NCBI RefSeq assembly: GCF_000308855.1
Contig: NZ_BAGM01000117.1
Span: 62,001-126,000, forward strand
Origin: Nocardia veterana NBRC 100344
GTDB taxonomy: Bacteria > Actinomycetota > Actinomycetes > Mycobacteriales > Mycobacteriaceae
DNA: 64,000 nucleotides
Direction of reading: 5' to 3'
The translations under genes and the position numbers were made by a program. Of this stretch, positions 49,701-61,700 are shown piece by piece. The notes beneath the pieces were generated by a model. That model saw nothing but the letters and a program-made list of their open reading frames with translations. It ran no database searches and was not told where the DNA came from. How positions within the stretch are numbered: position 1 is the stretch's first letter; each line of letters begins with the position of its first letter.

Positions 49701-52700
49701 GGTGGAGCGGCAGGCATCGGGCACCTTCGGTAATGCCATCGGCCCGGCGCTCGTCGACCTCTCCACCGCGGCCCCGTTGCTGAGCAACGCGGCGTCCAAC
49801 GGGGTCTTTCTCCGCGCACTGCGCGGCCTCCCGGCGACCGTGGACGACAAGAAGAAGGCCGAAGCGGAGGCATCGGCCGAACGCGCCCGGCTTTTCGACG
49901 GCACACGCGCGCAGTGGCGTGACCGGCTGATGCGAAGCAATCACCTCCTGCTGTTGCCGTGGGGCGTCGCGACCACTTCGTCGGCCATCCAATTGGCCGA
50001 TATCTCGACCTCGTCCGGCTACTCACCGTGGACCACGGGCGCGCTGTTCGCCTCCGGTAGCACCGGTGTCCTGCTCGCGACACCGATCGTCAGAAAGTTC
50101 GGTGACCGGCTGAACCTGCGTTGGACACATCCGGTCGCGATGGCGACCTGGGGTGCGAATATGGCCCTGTACGCCACTACCACCGATCCGTGGCCGCTCT
50201 GGCTGGGCGGAGTGGCGGTGGGATCGACCGTACTGCTGAACAATCAGAAGTTCGGCGAGCGGCAGAGGCAAGTTACCGAGCGGTACGAGGATCGCGTCGG
50301 TCGAGTCGGAGTCCTCGGCGGCGCGATAGCGACGCAAATGGCGGCCAACGGGATCGGCGGCATGATCGGCGGCGCATTCGGCGGCTACTTCCTCGACGCC
50401 TTCGGGGGATCCGCGATGGGATGGTTCAACACCGCCCTGTTCGGCGCCGCCACCGCGGCATCGCTGGGTGTGTCCGCGTTCTCTCGCGACGTCGACGAAT
50501 GTGCTTCCCGCGCAGCCGAAGTCCTATACCACCTGGGAAAGAGCGATGCGAAGAGCCGGGTGCGCGGTCGCGCGACACCGAAGACACTGCAGCAATCCAT
50601 CCGCGGAAAGCTGCAGGAATTCGAACTCCCGGCCGATGTCGAACCCGGCACCGATCCCCTCCGCCCGATCATCGAGCGCGTCCGGGATCCGGAGGACAAG
50701 CTGGATACCGCGGTAGTCCTCATCGACGACGGCGACAATATGCACACCTACGTGGTGACGAGTGTCGGCGGCGGGCAGGTCGTCGTCTTCGACACCAATA
50801 TCGAACACGAGAAGCCGGAGGCGGCTGCCGAGCCTGCGGAGAACTCCTCCGGCGAAACGGAAACGGAGAAATCCCGACCGAAGGGGAGATGGTGGCGGAA
50901 ACAGAAAACTCCCACCGCAGCCGAGCCGCGCGAGGAATACGTCCGAATCCCCCGGGTCCTGACCGCCGACGAATGGCAACAGTCCTACCCGAAGATCGAG
51001 CGCGCCCACGTCGCCTACTTCAAAACCGACGAAGACGGCGAACTCGTGGACCAGAACCTGGACACTCCGAAGGATCAACTCGGACAACCGCCACGCAAGG
51101 GCGGCCATGTCACCGGCCCGTCCAGCTACGGCGCGAATCCTCCGGACGACGGTCGACCCGCTACCGCGCCGCGCGCGAAAATACTCAGTGCTCGCGAGGC
51201 GCGTGTGCTCGCATTGTCGCGGCAGGGCGCGACCTACGACAACATCGCCTCGGCCACCGGGCTCTCCGTGATCGAGGTGCGAACGACGCTGGCGAATGTC
51301 CGGCGCAAGCTCGGACCTGGTCAGGCAGCCCAGCTGGCCGCATTGGCCGAGCACCGCGACGTGGCCCGTGTCGCGACCGCACCGGACGCCGGTCCAGTCC
51401 GCGACCCGCTGCAGCGGTTGACGGAGGCTTCCTCTGCGGAGTTCGAGCGGGCGTACCTCGAGCTGAGTGCGAGCGAGCAGAAGGCCCTTCGCCAGTTGCT
51501 GGCGGGATCGAACTCCCCGGCGATCCGGCGACTGGCACACCGAGCCACGCGAAGGTTGCTCGCCGAACTCGCCGACCCCGCGCCACCGTTCGAGGACGAA
51601 TTCCAGCGCGGCCGGCGCCTCGCCAGGCGTGAACACGACTACCGGGCACAACCGCCCGAGTTCGTAACCGCCGACGCCGCCACGGTGGACCGCTGGCTGA
51701 ACACGGTGCTGAATCGTCTGGCCGATCGACCGGCGAACCCCGGCGGCGATGCTGCGAGCGAGCCGGCCACCGTATCGGAAGATTCGCTATCGCAAGCAAA
51801 TTCATCCCGAGGTACCGCGGCCGATGCCGACTCGGCGCGGCGGGCGGCCTACGCGACGGTCGAGATGACAGACCAGTCGGCGTACAACCACGAAGATGGG
51901 CGCCGGTTCCCCCACCACGATCTGCATTTCAATGCCGAAGGGGTGCTGTGCGACGAGAACGACGAACCCTACAACTCCGACGGGTCGGAGCAGTTCTTCT
52001 TCGTCGGAGATACGATCCGCACCACTTCCGCCAACCATTGGCTGCTGTGGAGTTCGTTCCCGGATCCGCGGCATGTGCCGTTCGCGTTCGGGAGCTGGGA
52101 GGTGGTGAACGGCCGCCTGATCGAGGTCGTACTCGGCAGCGGGCTCGTCGCGAAATCCGCGCCCCGTTCGGCACGCAGCCAACGATTCGCGGCTCAGGCG
52201 ATGTTCGAACTGTCGCAGCATGTTCCGATCGAACTGCTCACCATCCACAACGAGACGGCCGGCTATCTCTGGAAACCCGGTGCCCATGTCCCCACGGTCG
52301 ACCAATTGATCGAACGCCGTGGGCTCGGGCTGATGGAGGGCGACCCGGCCGGCGACACCATGTTTTCCGGTGCGGGGACCGACCATTGGGTCGACGTCGT
52401 CGAAACGAGGACCACCACAAACGGCTTGGTTGTGGAACTGGAGGTCGGCTCGCTACGCGGCAATGCGGTGCCCGGACGGCTGGCGTTGCACCTGGTCGAC
52501 CGGGGCGAAACCACGGTCGCCTACTACGTGCGCGAAGACGGTCCCGATCGCGAGTTCGTAGGCCCGGCGGTCGAATCGTTCCATCGTGATCGGATCGCGC
52601 CTTGGCTGGAACGCTCGGGTGTCGAATTCGCCGGGTTCAACCCGCCGGAGCACGTCATCGCCGACGCCGAGCAACCCGAGGAGGCGCCCCCGACGAGCCT

Positions 52701-55700
52701 GGCGGAATACGCCCCGATTCCGCTGCCCGGCGCCGTCCCCGACTCCGGTGACAACGACCTGGAGCTGGTACAGCTGCACATCGACCCGCGCGGCCGCCCG
52801 GTCCGCGCGGGCGGCACCGACTATCGCACCTCCGGCTCACGTGGCTTCTTGGTCACGACGACCGGCGAATTCATCACCGGCGCCGCACCGCGGATGGGTG
52901 TGCTCGGCGCATATCTCGCGCAGGGCGGTTCACCGACCGACATCGCCGGGGTGGGTGAATGGCGCATCGCCGGAGCGATCACGGAGATCGACCTCTCACC
53001 CGAGCTGTCACCGAGCGGCTCGCTCGATTACCGCGGGCACGCACAGATTCTCGACGCACTCCGAACGGCGCGTGCCGACCTGTCGCGGTGCGCTACGACG
53101 AGTGGGAATCGCCGGGAATCGGTGTGGAACGATCGCGGGCCCGCACAGACAGCTTCCGCGTTACTGCGGAATCTCGGCTCCAAAGCGGCTGCGCTGCTGG
53201 CGGGCTACTTCCCCACCCGTGCCCCGTGGACTTCCCAGCTCTGGGCGGCGGTGCAGGTCACCGGGATCACCCGCACGGCAGACAGCGTCGTGGTCAGCGC
53301 CGACCTCACCGTGCCGCGCTGCGAACCGGCGACCTTCACAATCGAATTCACGACGACCGACACCGGCGTGACCGCGCGTTGGGACTCGGTGCGGCTGGGA
53401 GCGGACCGGGCGCGAACCGCGGCGGCGCTGGCGACGGTGCATGCCCGGCTGGGCGCGTGGCTGGCGGAATCCGGCGGTGCCTGGATAGCGGATGTGCCCA
53501 CCGACGACCGCGTCGGCACGTATCTACCAGCGCCCGAACCGATCTCGGCAACCTCCGGTGAAACGGTGGCGGTACGAACGCCCACCTCCACCCTCCGCTC
53601 GGCGGAGCGGATGCCACACGCCGAGGCGTGGCTGCTCACCCAGTTCCAGAACTGGCAGCCCGGGGCCGCGGCTGTCGCGCGAGACACGATCGTCGCCACC
53701 CTCAACGATATGCTCGGCTCCCTCGGCGGTCCGATCTCGTTGGTGGCAGCGCCCACCGCCGACGGTGTGCGAATCGAACTCGTCGCGGTCGACGACCGAG
53801 ACTCCGTTGCTCCCCCGGAAACCCTTGCGGCACCGGTTGGTTCACCGTTCCTCCGCGCTGGTGTGCGCTTCCTGGGCGAGCACGCCGGGCCGTGGCGGCA
53901 GTCGGTCTGGTTCGAGCTCACCCGACCGGCCCCCGAGGCCGAGGATTACCGAGCCGCCCTGCCGGACGGCGCCGCACCGGAGCGTGCACCCGAGGAACTG
54001 CCACCCGAAGTTCTCGACTGTGTCCCCTGGATCTCCCGCATGCTGCGCATGCTGGGACTCGACGACGCTGTGGCCGAACCGAACCGAGCGATCAACGCCG
54101 CGGCCCTGGAGCGCAACATCGCGACCGGTCTGCAGTGGGCCGATCCGGAAAACGACCTGGACGACCCGATGCGCTCGGCATATGACGAGTTGATCGCCGA
54201 CCCGAAGCTGGACACCGTCGCCGTCGTGGTCGGCACGACCGAGAAGGACGGCCGGAACAACCGCGCCCACGCGTATCTACTCACCAAGATCGGCGACGAG
54301 GTCTACGTCTGCGACACCCTCATCGATGGCGGGCGGCACCGTATTCGGCCCTACCGGGACTGGAATACCCGCTACCGGAGAGCCGATTTCGCATACACGG
54401 CGAGATACGACCGAGTCGGCGGTGTACTTGTGCCGCGGACCCGTCTCGCCAACAGCGAACTCACCGCCGAGCACGCCGGCCGCGAAGTCACCGGCCCGCC
54501 CAGCACGCAAGACCCGGATGGCGCCGGCTCCGCTCCGGTACCGAATCCGGATCGATTGACCGAGCGGGAAATCGAAGTCGCCGCCTTGCTGGAACAGGGC
54601 CTGACCGACGACGACATCGCGACGGTCACCGAGCTTCCGGCGGCAGATGTCCGGGCGCTTCGGGAAAGCGCCGTGCGCAAACTCGGGCCCGTCCGACGCG
54701 CACCGGACGAGCGGGGGGAAGACGCCGTCGCGCGTGAAACCCGGTCCTGGCCGGCCGCAGACCAGTGGTGGGCCAGTAGACAGGTCGAGGCGGTGCGGCG
54801 ATTCACGGCCGACTTGCAAGGGCACGATCCTCACCGCGATGACCGGGTCGAGGGCCGGACGACCGAAGACGGACGACGAATCTTCTACGTGCCGTTCGGT
54901 TCCGGCCGCCTTGTCGAGGTCGAACTGCAATCCGGCCATCGGACCACGGTCTCGATGGTGCTGCGGGAAGGCGATGGTGGAAGAAGCTACGATCACGGCT
55001 TCGATTTCCACGAGCTGATCCGCAACCTCGCCCGCCGCTCCGAACCGGTGCCGGGGGCGGCGAGCCTCGGCGCCTTGATCTCCGATATGGAGTCGAAACA
55101 ACGGACTGTTCGTCGAGACGGCCTTTACTCTGTCCGGTTCGATGTGCACACCGACATTCCCGTCACCCTCGAGGTGGTCCCCGGTCGGTTCGGACCGAAT
55201 ATCAGGGCGACCGTCGAGTCGTCCGGGCTTCGAGCCGGCCTGGAACTGCGCTACCGCGACTCCTCTGCGCCGACGATTCGTACCGATATCCCGCTCCTGA
55301 CCGGAACCCGGGCATCGTGGGTCTCTCACCTCATCGACGAAGTACTGCGGGAGGCCACCTGGGGATGGGCAGGTTCGCGGGAGCCCACCGAAGCGGCGGC
55401 GGCCTGGCTGCTCGAAGTCGCCGGTACGCACACTCCGGGCGATCCGCTGGATCTCCGTCTTGTGCGGCCGATACGCCTGACCGCCGTTACGTCCGGTGTG
55501 CCGGGAGCTCGAATCGTGCGCCTGACGGCAACCGATCCCGCTACCGGCCGGACTCACGAGTTCGAGACTCGGGAGAAGTTCGCCCTGGCTGCGGCCGTCG
55601 TGGCGGAGTCCGGACAGAACGGGAAGACCGGACTGATCGAGCCGGGCGACTCCCGTGCGGGGCGGGCACTCCCCTACCACGATCGTGCGACGCTGGAAGC

Positions 55701-58700
55701 GGAATTCTGGCGGTCACGCGGATGGATGCGGGTGGTCGAGCACGGTGCCGACGGGCCGGTGGAATACGAGATCCATCGACCGAACGGTGTGCCGGTGCTG
55801 GTCGATTCCCGGACCGGAGCAACCCGCTGGTTCTCGACCTACACGGCCGCGGATTCGGCACGCTGGCAGGCGATCTCCTTCGACCCCGCCGGCGAGCCAT
55901 GGCATCCGACCGCCGAGTACGTCCGCCAGCTGCAACAACGCCGAACGGCGATGTGGCATCGACTCGGCCTCGAACCCCTGGACGACAATTCCCGCGCCGC
56001 GTGGCGGCGGCTCGTCCGGACGCACCGCGAGATCGTCCAGACCGAGATCGCCGAAATCGATGCGTCCCTGGCGGAGCTGAATTCCGACGATCCGGCCACC
56101 CAGGCCACATTGGCCGAACCGCTGTTGATTCGACGTGGCGCCGCGGCAGACCGATTGAACGACCTGCTCGAGTTGGACTCCCTGGTCGTGCGCTACGACC
56201 GGGCAGCGTCCCGGGTGATAGTGCCCGCCTGCGAACAACTGTTCGCGCGCGAGCTGGAGCAGCGCACCGGTACCGTCGTCACACCGCAGGTGGCCCGCTT
56301 CGCTGCTGTACCCGGTGCACCGCAAGAACTTTGGGTGGTTGCCAACGAGGGCGGGCATATGCGCGCACTCGCAGCGGCGGTCCAGGCCGACCCGAGCTTG
56401 GCGGTCGCGATGTGGACGGGCTGGCGGATCCGGTACATCGAGTTGACGCAAGGTCCGTCGGGGTTCGACGAGGTAACCCTGGATCCTGCCGACGTGGAAC
56501 GCGCCTACCGAATCGCGTTCCGTCGGGAGCTGGAAAAGCATCTGCTGGCGGCATATCTGAAGTACCGGCGCGGGTCCGATTCGCCCGAGAAATTCTCGAA
56601 GTGGTTGAAGCCGCTCAGTTCGGATCTGTCGACCGTCCCGCAGGATGCCTACACGGTCAACTCACCGACACCGATTCGAGTCGCGGTCGATCTGATGAAG
56701 ATCGGGATCCCCGGCTGGGAAGATTCGGCCTCGGTCACCGTGCCGGCGGCGAACCAGCAACTGGTCCCGATCCGAGCCGGCTGGTTGGAAACCGTTGTCG
56801 TCCCGGTGGAGTTCTGGGAAGCGAGCAAGTTCGTACCCAAGGCCGGGTGGCGCGTCGCCCAGCCCACAGGCAAAGAGATGGCCGATGTGATGGCCCGCGA
56901 ATTCGCCCTGGTGCGGCCGCCCGAACGCAAACTGCGTTCGACGTTCCGGTCCATCGCGCAGCTGAAACGGGCCGTCGAGAAGATTCTGGCCGGCACGGAC
57001 CGCCTGCCGATGCCGATGGCCACCAGTACGCCCTTCGAGCTCACCGTGCCGGACGCGGAGCCCGAGTTGCCCACGGCAGCAGCGGTTTCGCGAGCGCTCG
57101 AACTGCCCACCGTCGAGGAGTTGAACCGCTACGAGGCCGAACGAGGCCGCACCACGCCAGAACTGCGACCGGCAGATACGGAAGCGGGGTCGTCCGCGAC
57201 CGACACCGAGATTGCGAACGAAGTGCGCTGGGCGCTCGAAACCGCGCCCGTACGAGTCACTTTCACGCTGGCAAGCTGTGGCGTCGCCGAACTCGAGTTC
57301 ATTCGCGACCAGTTCGAGAACAGCCCCGTCGAAATCCCTGATGACGAAACCCTCGCCATCCTCGACTACACCGGCTTCCATCCGCGTGAACTCGCCCAAT
57401 ACGCCCACGGCCTGTGGGCCGAAACCACCCTCGACGAGATCGTCGCCCGGATCACCGCTGACGAAGACCCCACACGGCTGGCGCTGATCAGCCTGCAGAA
57501 CCCAGGTGCTCGCCCCGACCGCATCGAGGGACACGTCTTCACGCTGACCACCGACGACAACGGCGAACTGCGGCTGCATGAACTCCGGCCCGTGCGCGGC
57601 GGCGACATATTCGAATTCGACCTGCACGGCGAACGAGCGAGGCCGCGGCTGGCAGAGCTTCGGCAAAAGCAATCGGATGGCGCCACCTTCCATGCCATCA
57701 CCTACGCCGCTGACGGCATGCCCGAAAACCCGATCGGCCCGCCGGACCACGCGACGAAAAACGAACGGGAACAAGTTCCCGATTGGAATCAAGTTCCGTC
57801 GCCGGGCACCCGGTTGGGCCGCGCCGAGCCGGGCGACTCCAGCGTGGACGCCACCCCCGGAATCGGCAATGCTCAGCCCGCATCGATTCCGTCGCAGCCG
57901 ACCGCCGAGTCGAAATCCACGGAAGCCGAACGCGGCGCGCCCGCTTCCGATCGCCCGAGCGAGGTGCGGGTATCCCGGCAACCGGACGATTCGCCCTCGA
58001 CCGACCGGATCGTGATCCCCCAGCAGCGACACCGCGCAGCGACGTCCGCCGAAGCCGACCCACGCACCGATACGGAGCTGGCGGAGGCGGTGCGCAACGG
58101 GGACACACAAGCGTTCGGACCACTTTTCGAGCGCCACATCGATGCCGTTCGGCGGTACGCGCGGATCGGCTACGGGCGCGCGGATGTGGACGAGCTGGTG
58201 TCACACGCGTTCGAGGCAACGCTTCGGGCCCTCCTGGCCGGTTCGGGACCGACTTCGGATTTCCGCTCGTACGTACTGACGGCCGTGCGCAGGCGCGCGA
58301 TGTGGATGAACCTCAGCTACTTCGAGCGCGTCGCTCTGAGCGACGACATGACTCAATACCAGGAGCCGATCCCGTTCACCGACACCGCAGTTCGACGTTT
58401 CGAACGGGAGCTGCTCGAACAGGCGCTGAACACGGTGAGCGAACGGGCCCGGTTGATCCTGCGCAACTACGAGTTGCCGCCGGCGGAGCTGGTAAGCCTC
58501 ATCGACGCGCCCACCGCCAACGCGGCAGCCCAAGCCCGATTCCGGGCGGTGGAGGAATTGCGAGTGGCATACCTCCGAGCGCACCTTCCGCAGGACCCGA
58601 ACGAATCCTGCCGCAGCACCGTGGAGCTGCTCGGCGAGTGGGTACGAGGACCGCTGCGCAGTAAGCGCGCCGAAAACCGGGTGAACACTCACTTGCGGGA

Positions 58701-61700
58701 GTGCGCTTCGTGTCGTGCCATGCTTCGGCAATTGGCCGAGGTGAGTGACGGTCTGGCGGTCCGTACCCGAGTTCCGGCTCCTCGCCGGGCCGACGGTCCG
58801 GCCGAAAACCCGAGAGACAAGCCGAATACGGCGGAAAACGCCGCCGGCCAGCCGACCGACGACACCGTACCCCGGGGCAAAGCCGGAAAGGCGCGCCGGC
58901 AGCGACCCGGCTCGGCCGCGCGCGGCGAAGAGAGGTTCTACCGGCTCGACGGCGTAGACGATCGCGCACCCGCCGTACTTCCGGGACAGCTGGCCAACCC
59001 ATGGCTGGTATTCGCCGACGACCCGCGCGGCGGTGAGAACGTCAGCGCGGTTCGCTCACAGAGCTCCGCGGGACCGGCGCCACGGGATACCGGCAACACC
59101 TCGCGTGGTGTGACGGAACCAGCGCCGGTGGCCGAGATACCGCCGATGCCCGAACAACTCACCCGTCGCGTGCTCGAGCTGGTCGGTCGTGGCGAAGCCG
59201 AGCAGGCGGTCGACGAGTTGCGAAAGTTCCTCGACCCCACCGTCTCTGCGTGGGTATCGAGAGTGTTCCCCGAGCCGGCGATCGCCCGGGAGGTCGCCGA
59301 CGACTCGTATGCGCGTGCCGTGGACACGCTGAGGCGGAGGCCCGCCGCTACTCCCATCGAACAGTGGGTCATGGTGACGGCACGCAACCGCATGGCCGAG
59401 CAGAGAGTCTTCCTCGAATTCCGACGACGCCTATCCCAGGCTGCCGGCACCGAGGTCGCCGCCCTGCGGAGCGCCACCACAGCACAGTTCCGCCAGGCCC
59501 TGCGATCGGAGCGACTCAATAACCGCCAACGGCGACTTCTGTTGCAGCTCTGGCCGGATCGAGACCAGCATCGCCCCGCTCCGATTGCCTCCGGATTGGA
59601 ATTGTCCGCCGCGGTCCGCATTCTCGAGGGTGAGATCGCACTCGTGGATCGAAACGCATCCGCATTCGACGCGCAACCGCCTTCCGCCGGTCTGACCGCT
59701 GCGAGTATCGAACTGCTCAACATGGCTGCTTCCACCGCGTCCATCCCCGATATCGCGGCGCGGTTGAACACCTCCCCGCAAGCCGTTCGAAATCGATTGC
59801 GACGCATCGCCGATCATTTCGGAATCGACTACCGAGTGGCGCTGGCGCAGCGCGCGGCGGAACTCCGTCGGGGCGACCGGCCGCCTGCCACCCACGGTCT
59901 GACACCGAAACAGCTCGAATTGCTCGAGGTTGTCGAGTCGGGGCGGACGCGACGCGAAATCGCCGCCCTCCTCGGCATATCCGACACAATGGTTCGGGCC
60001 CGGCTGGAAGAAATCGGCGACCGTCTCGGTCTGCGATTGCGGGATATGGTCGTTCAGCATGCGGTCGCCCGGGGCATCGTCGATACAGTGGGCGACCGCC
60101 GCGCTCTCACCCCGCGGGAAATCGAACTGCTCGAGCTTCGAGCCGCGGGAAACAGCCCCGCCGACGTGGCCCGCGCGATGGGCATCTCGAAACGCAGATA
60201 CGAAGCTCTCTATGCCTCCGTCCGCTTCAAATTCGGCGTGGACACCTGGGGCGCGACCGCTGCGAGGGCCGTAGCGGCGGGAATCATCCAATCCGATCAC
60301 GACACCGAGGTGAACCTGCGCATAATCCGATCGCTGGCTTCCGGCGATCTCCCCTCCGACATCGCGGACCGGTTCGGCAAGTCATCCAAATGGATTCGGG
60401 TAAGACTCGCGCACCTCGCGATCGAATTCGGCACCGCCAACAACGCGACCGCCGTCGTGGCCGCGGCCATCGCGCGGAACATGATCACCACCGAGCCGAA
60501 GAAGCTGAACCTTTCCCCTCGCCACCTGGAAATCTTGCGCCTCAAGGCAGTCGGCAGGTCAGACTACCAGACCGCGGCGGCACTCGGGGTGAGCGTCGGA
60601 ACGATCCACAAATCGATCCGAAAGATGAAGGCCGAAACCGGTAGCAGAACGATCACGCAACTCGTCGCCGAGGCCGCACCTCTCCTGACGCCGGCGCAGG
60701 CCGGTGCGGGTTCCGCCCACGGGGGCGGCAGCCGAACGTCGCGGAGCAGCCGTCGTGACGTAACGCCTGTGCCAGGACGAGCGAGTGCGGGGGCCGCGCC
60801 GACCGCGGTCGAGCTACAACTGCTCGAGGCTCTCAGATCCGGTCACGCCCTGAGCCGGCTCGATGAATCGGGCCACCGCACCAATCGGCTCATGGAGAGC
60901 CTGGCCGTCAAGTTGGGAACTCCCAACCGACAACGAGCAATCGTCGCGGCGGCGATCCGCGCCGGAGTCGTCGCACCGCCGCCGCAGAAACTCGCCGTCG
61001 TCACCCCCGACGAACGGCGGTTGCTCACCTGCCTCGCCGAGGGGAAGAGCTTCCGTGAAACTGCGGCGACACTCGGCCTCAACATTGCCGCAGTGCGCCG
61101 GACAGCCCACCGTCTCCAGGCGCGAGCCGATGCGAGCACCCTGGTGCAGCTGGTGGCGATCACGACACAGCAGGTCGACGCCGGAAACGCTCTGCCGCGA
61201 CTGGAGCCGGAGGAAATCGACCTCATCACACTGCTGGCTGCGCGCACACCCATCCGAAAAATCTCCCAATACTTCGGCAAATCCGTTCCCGCTGTGAATC
61301 GGGCTACGAATGTGCTGGCGGGAAAAGTCGGCGCGGAAACGTTCACCACCATCGCCCGTGCCGCCGTCGAGTACGTGCAGGACCATACGCGATCCCCGAA
61401 TTCGCCCCTCCCGTGGCGTCTGAACCCTGCCCAACTTCACGCGATACGGTTGATCAGCGAGGGCGAGACACTGTCACGAGCCGCCGAGCTCACCGGGACC
61501 GTCGAGTCCACCCTGACACGGCGGCTGTGGGCCGCGGGCCGAACACTGGAAACGAGCGTGCCCGACCTCCTCGTCCAGCAGGTCCTCCGAATCGGCGCGG
61601 TGGACCTGCTCGGCGCGGTGCAAGCGGAAACCCTGTGCACCGATCTCGAGATGGAACTGATAAAAGTTCATCTGGACAGTGTCGTGAGCGATGAATATGC

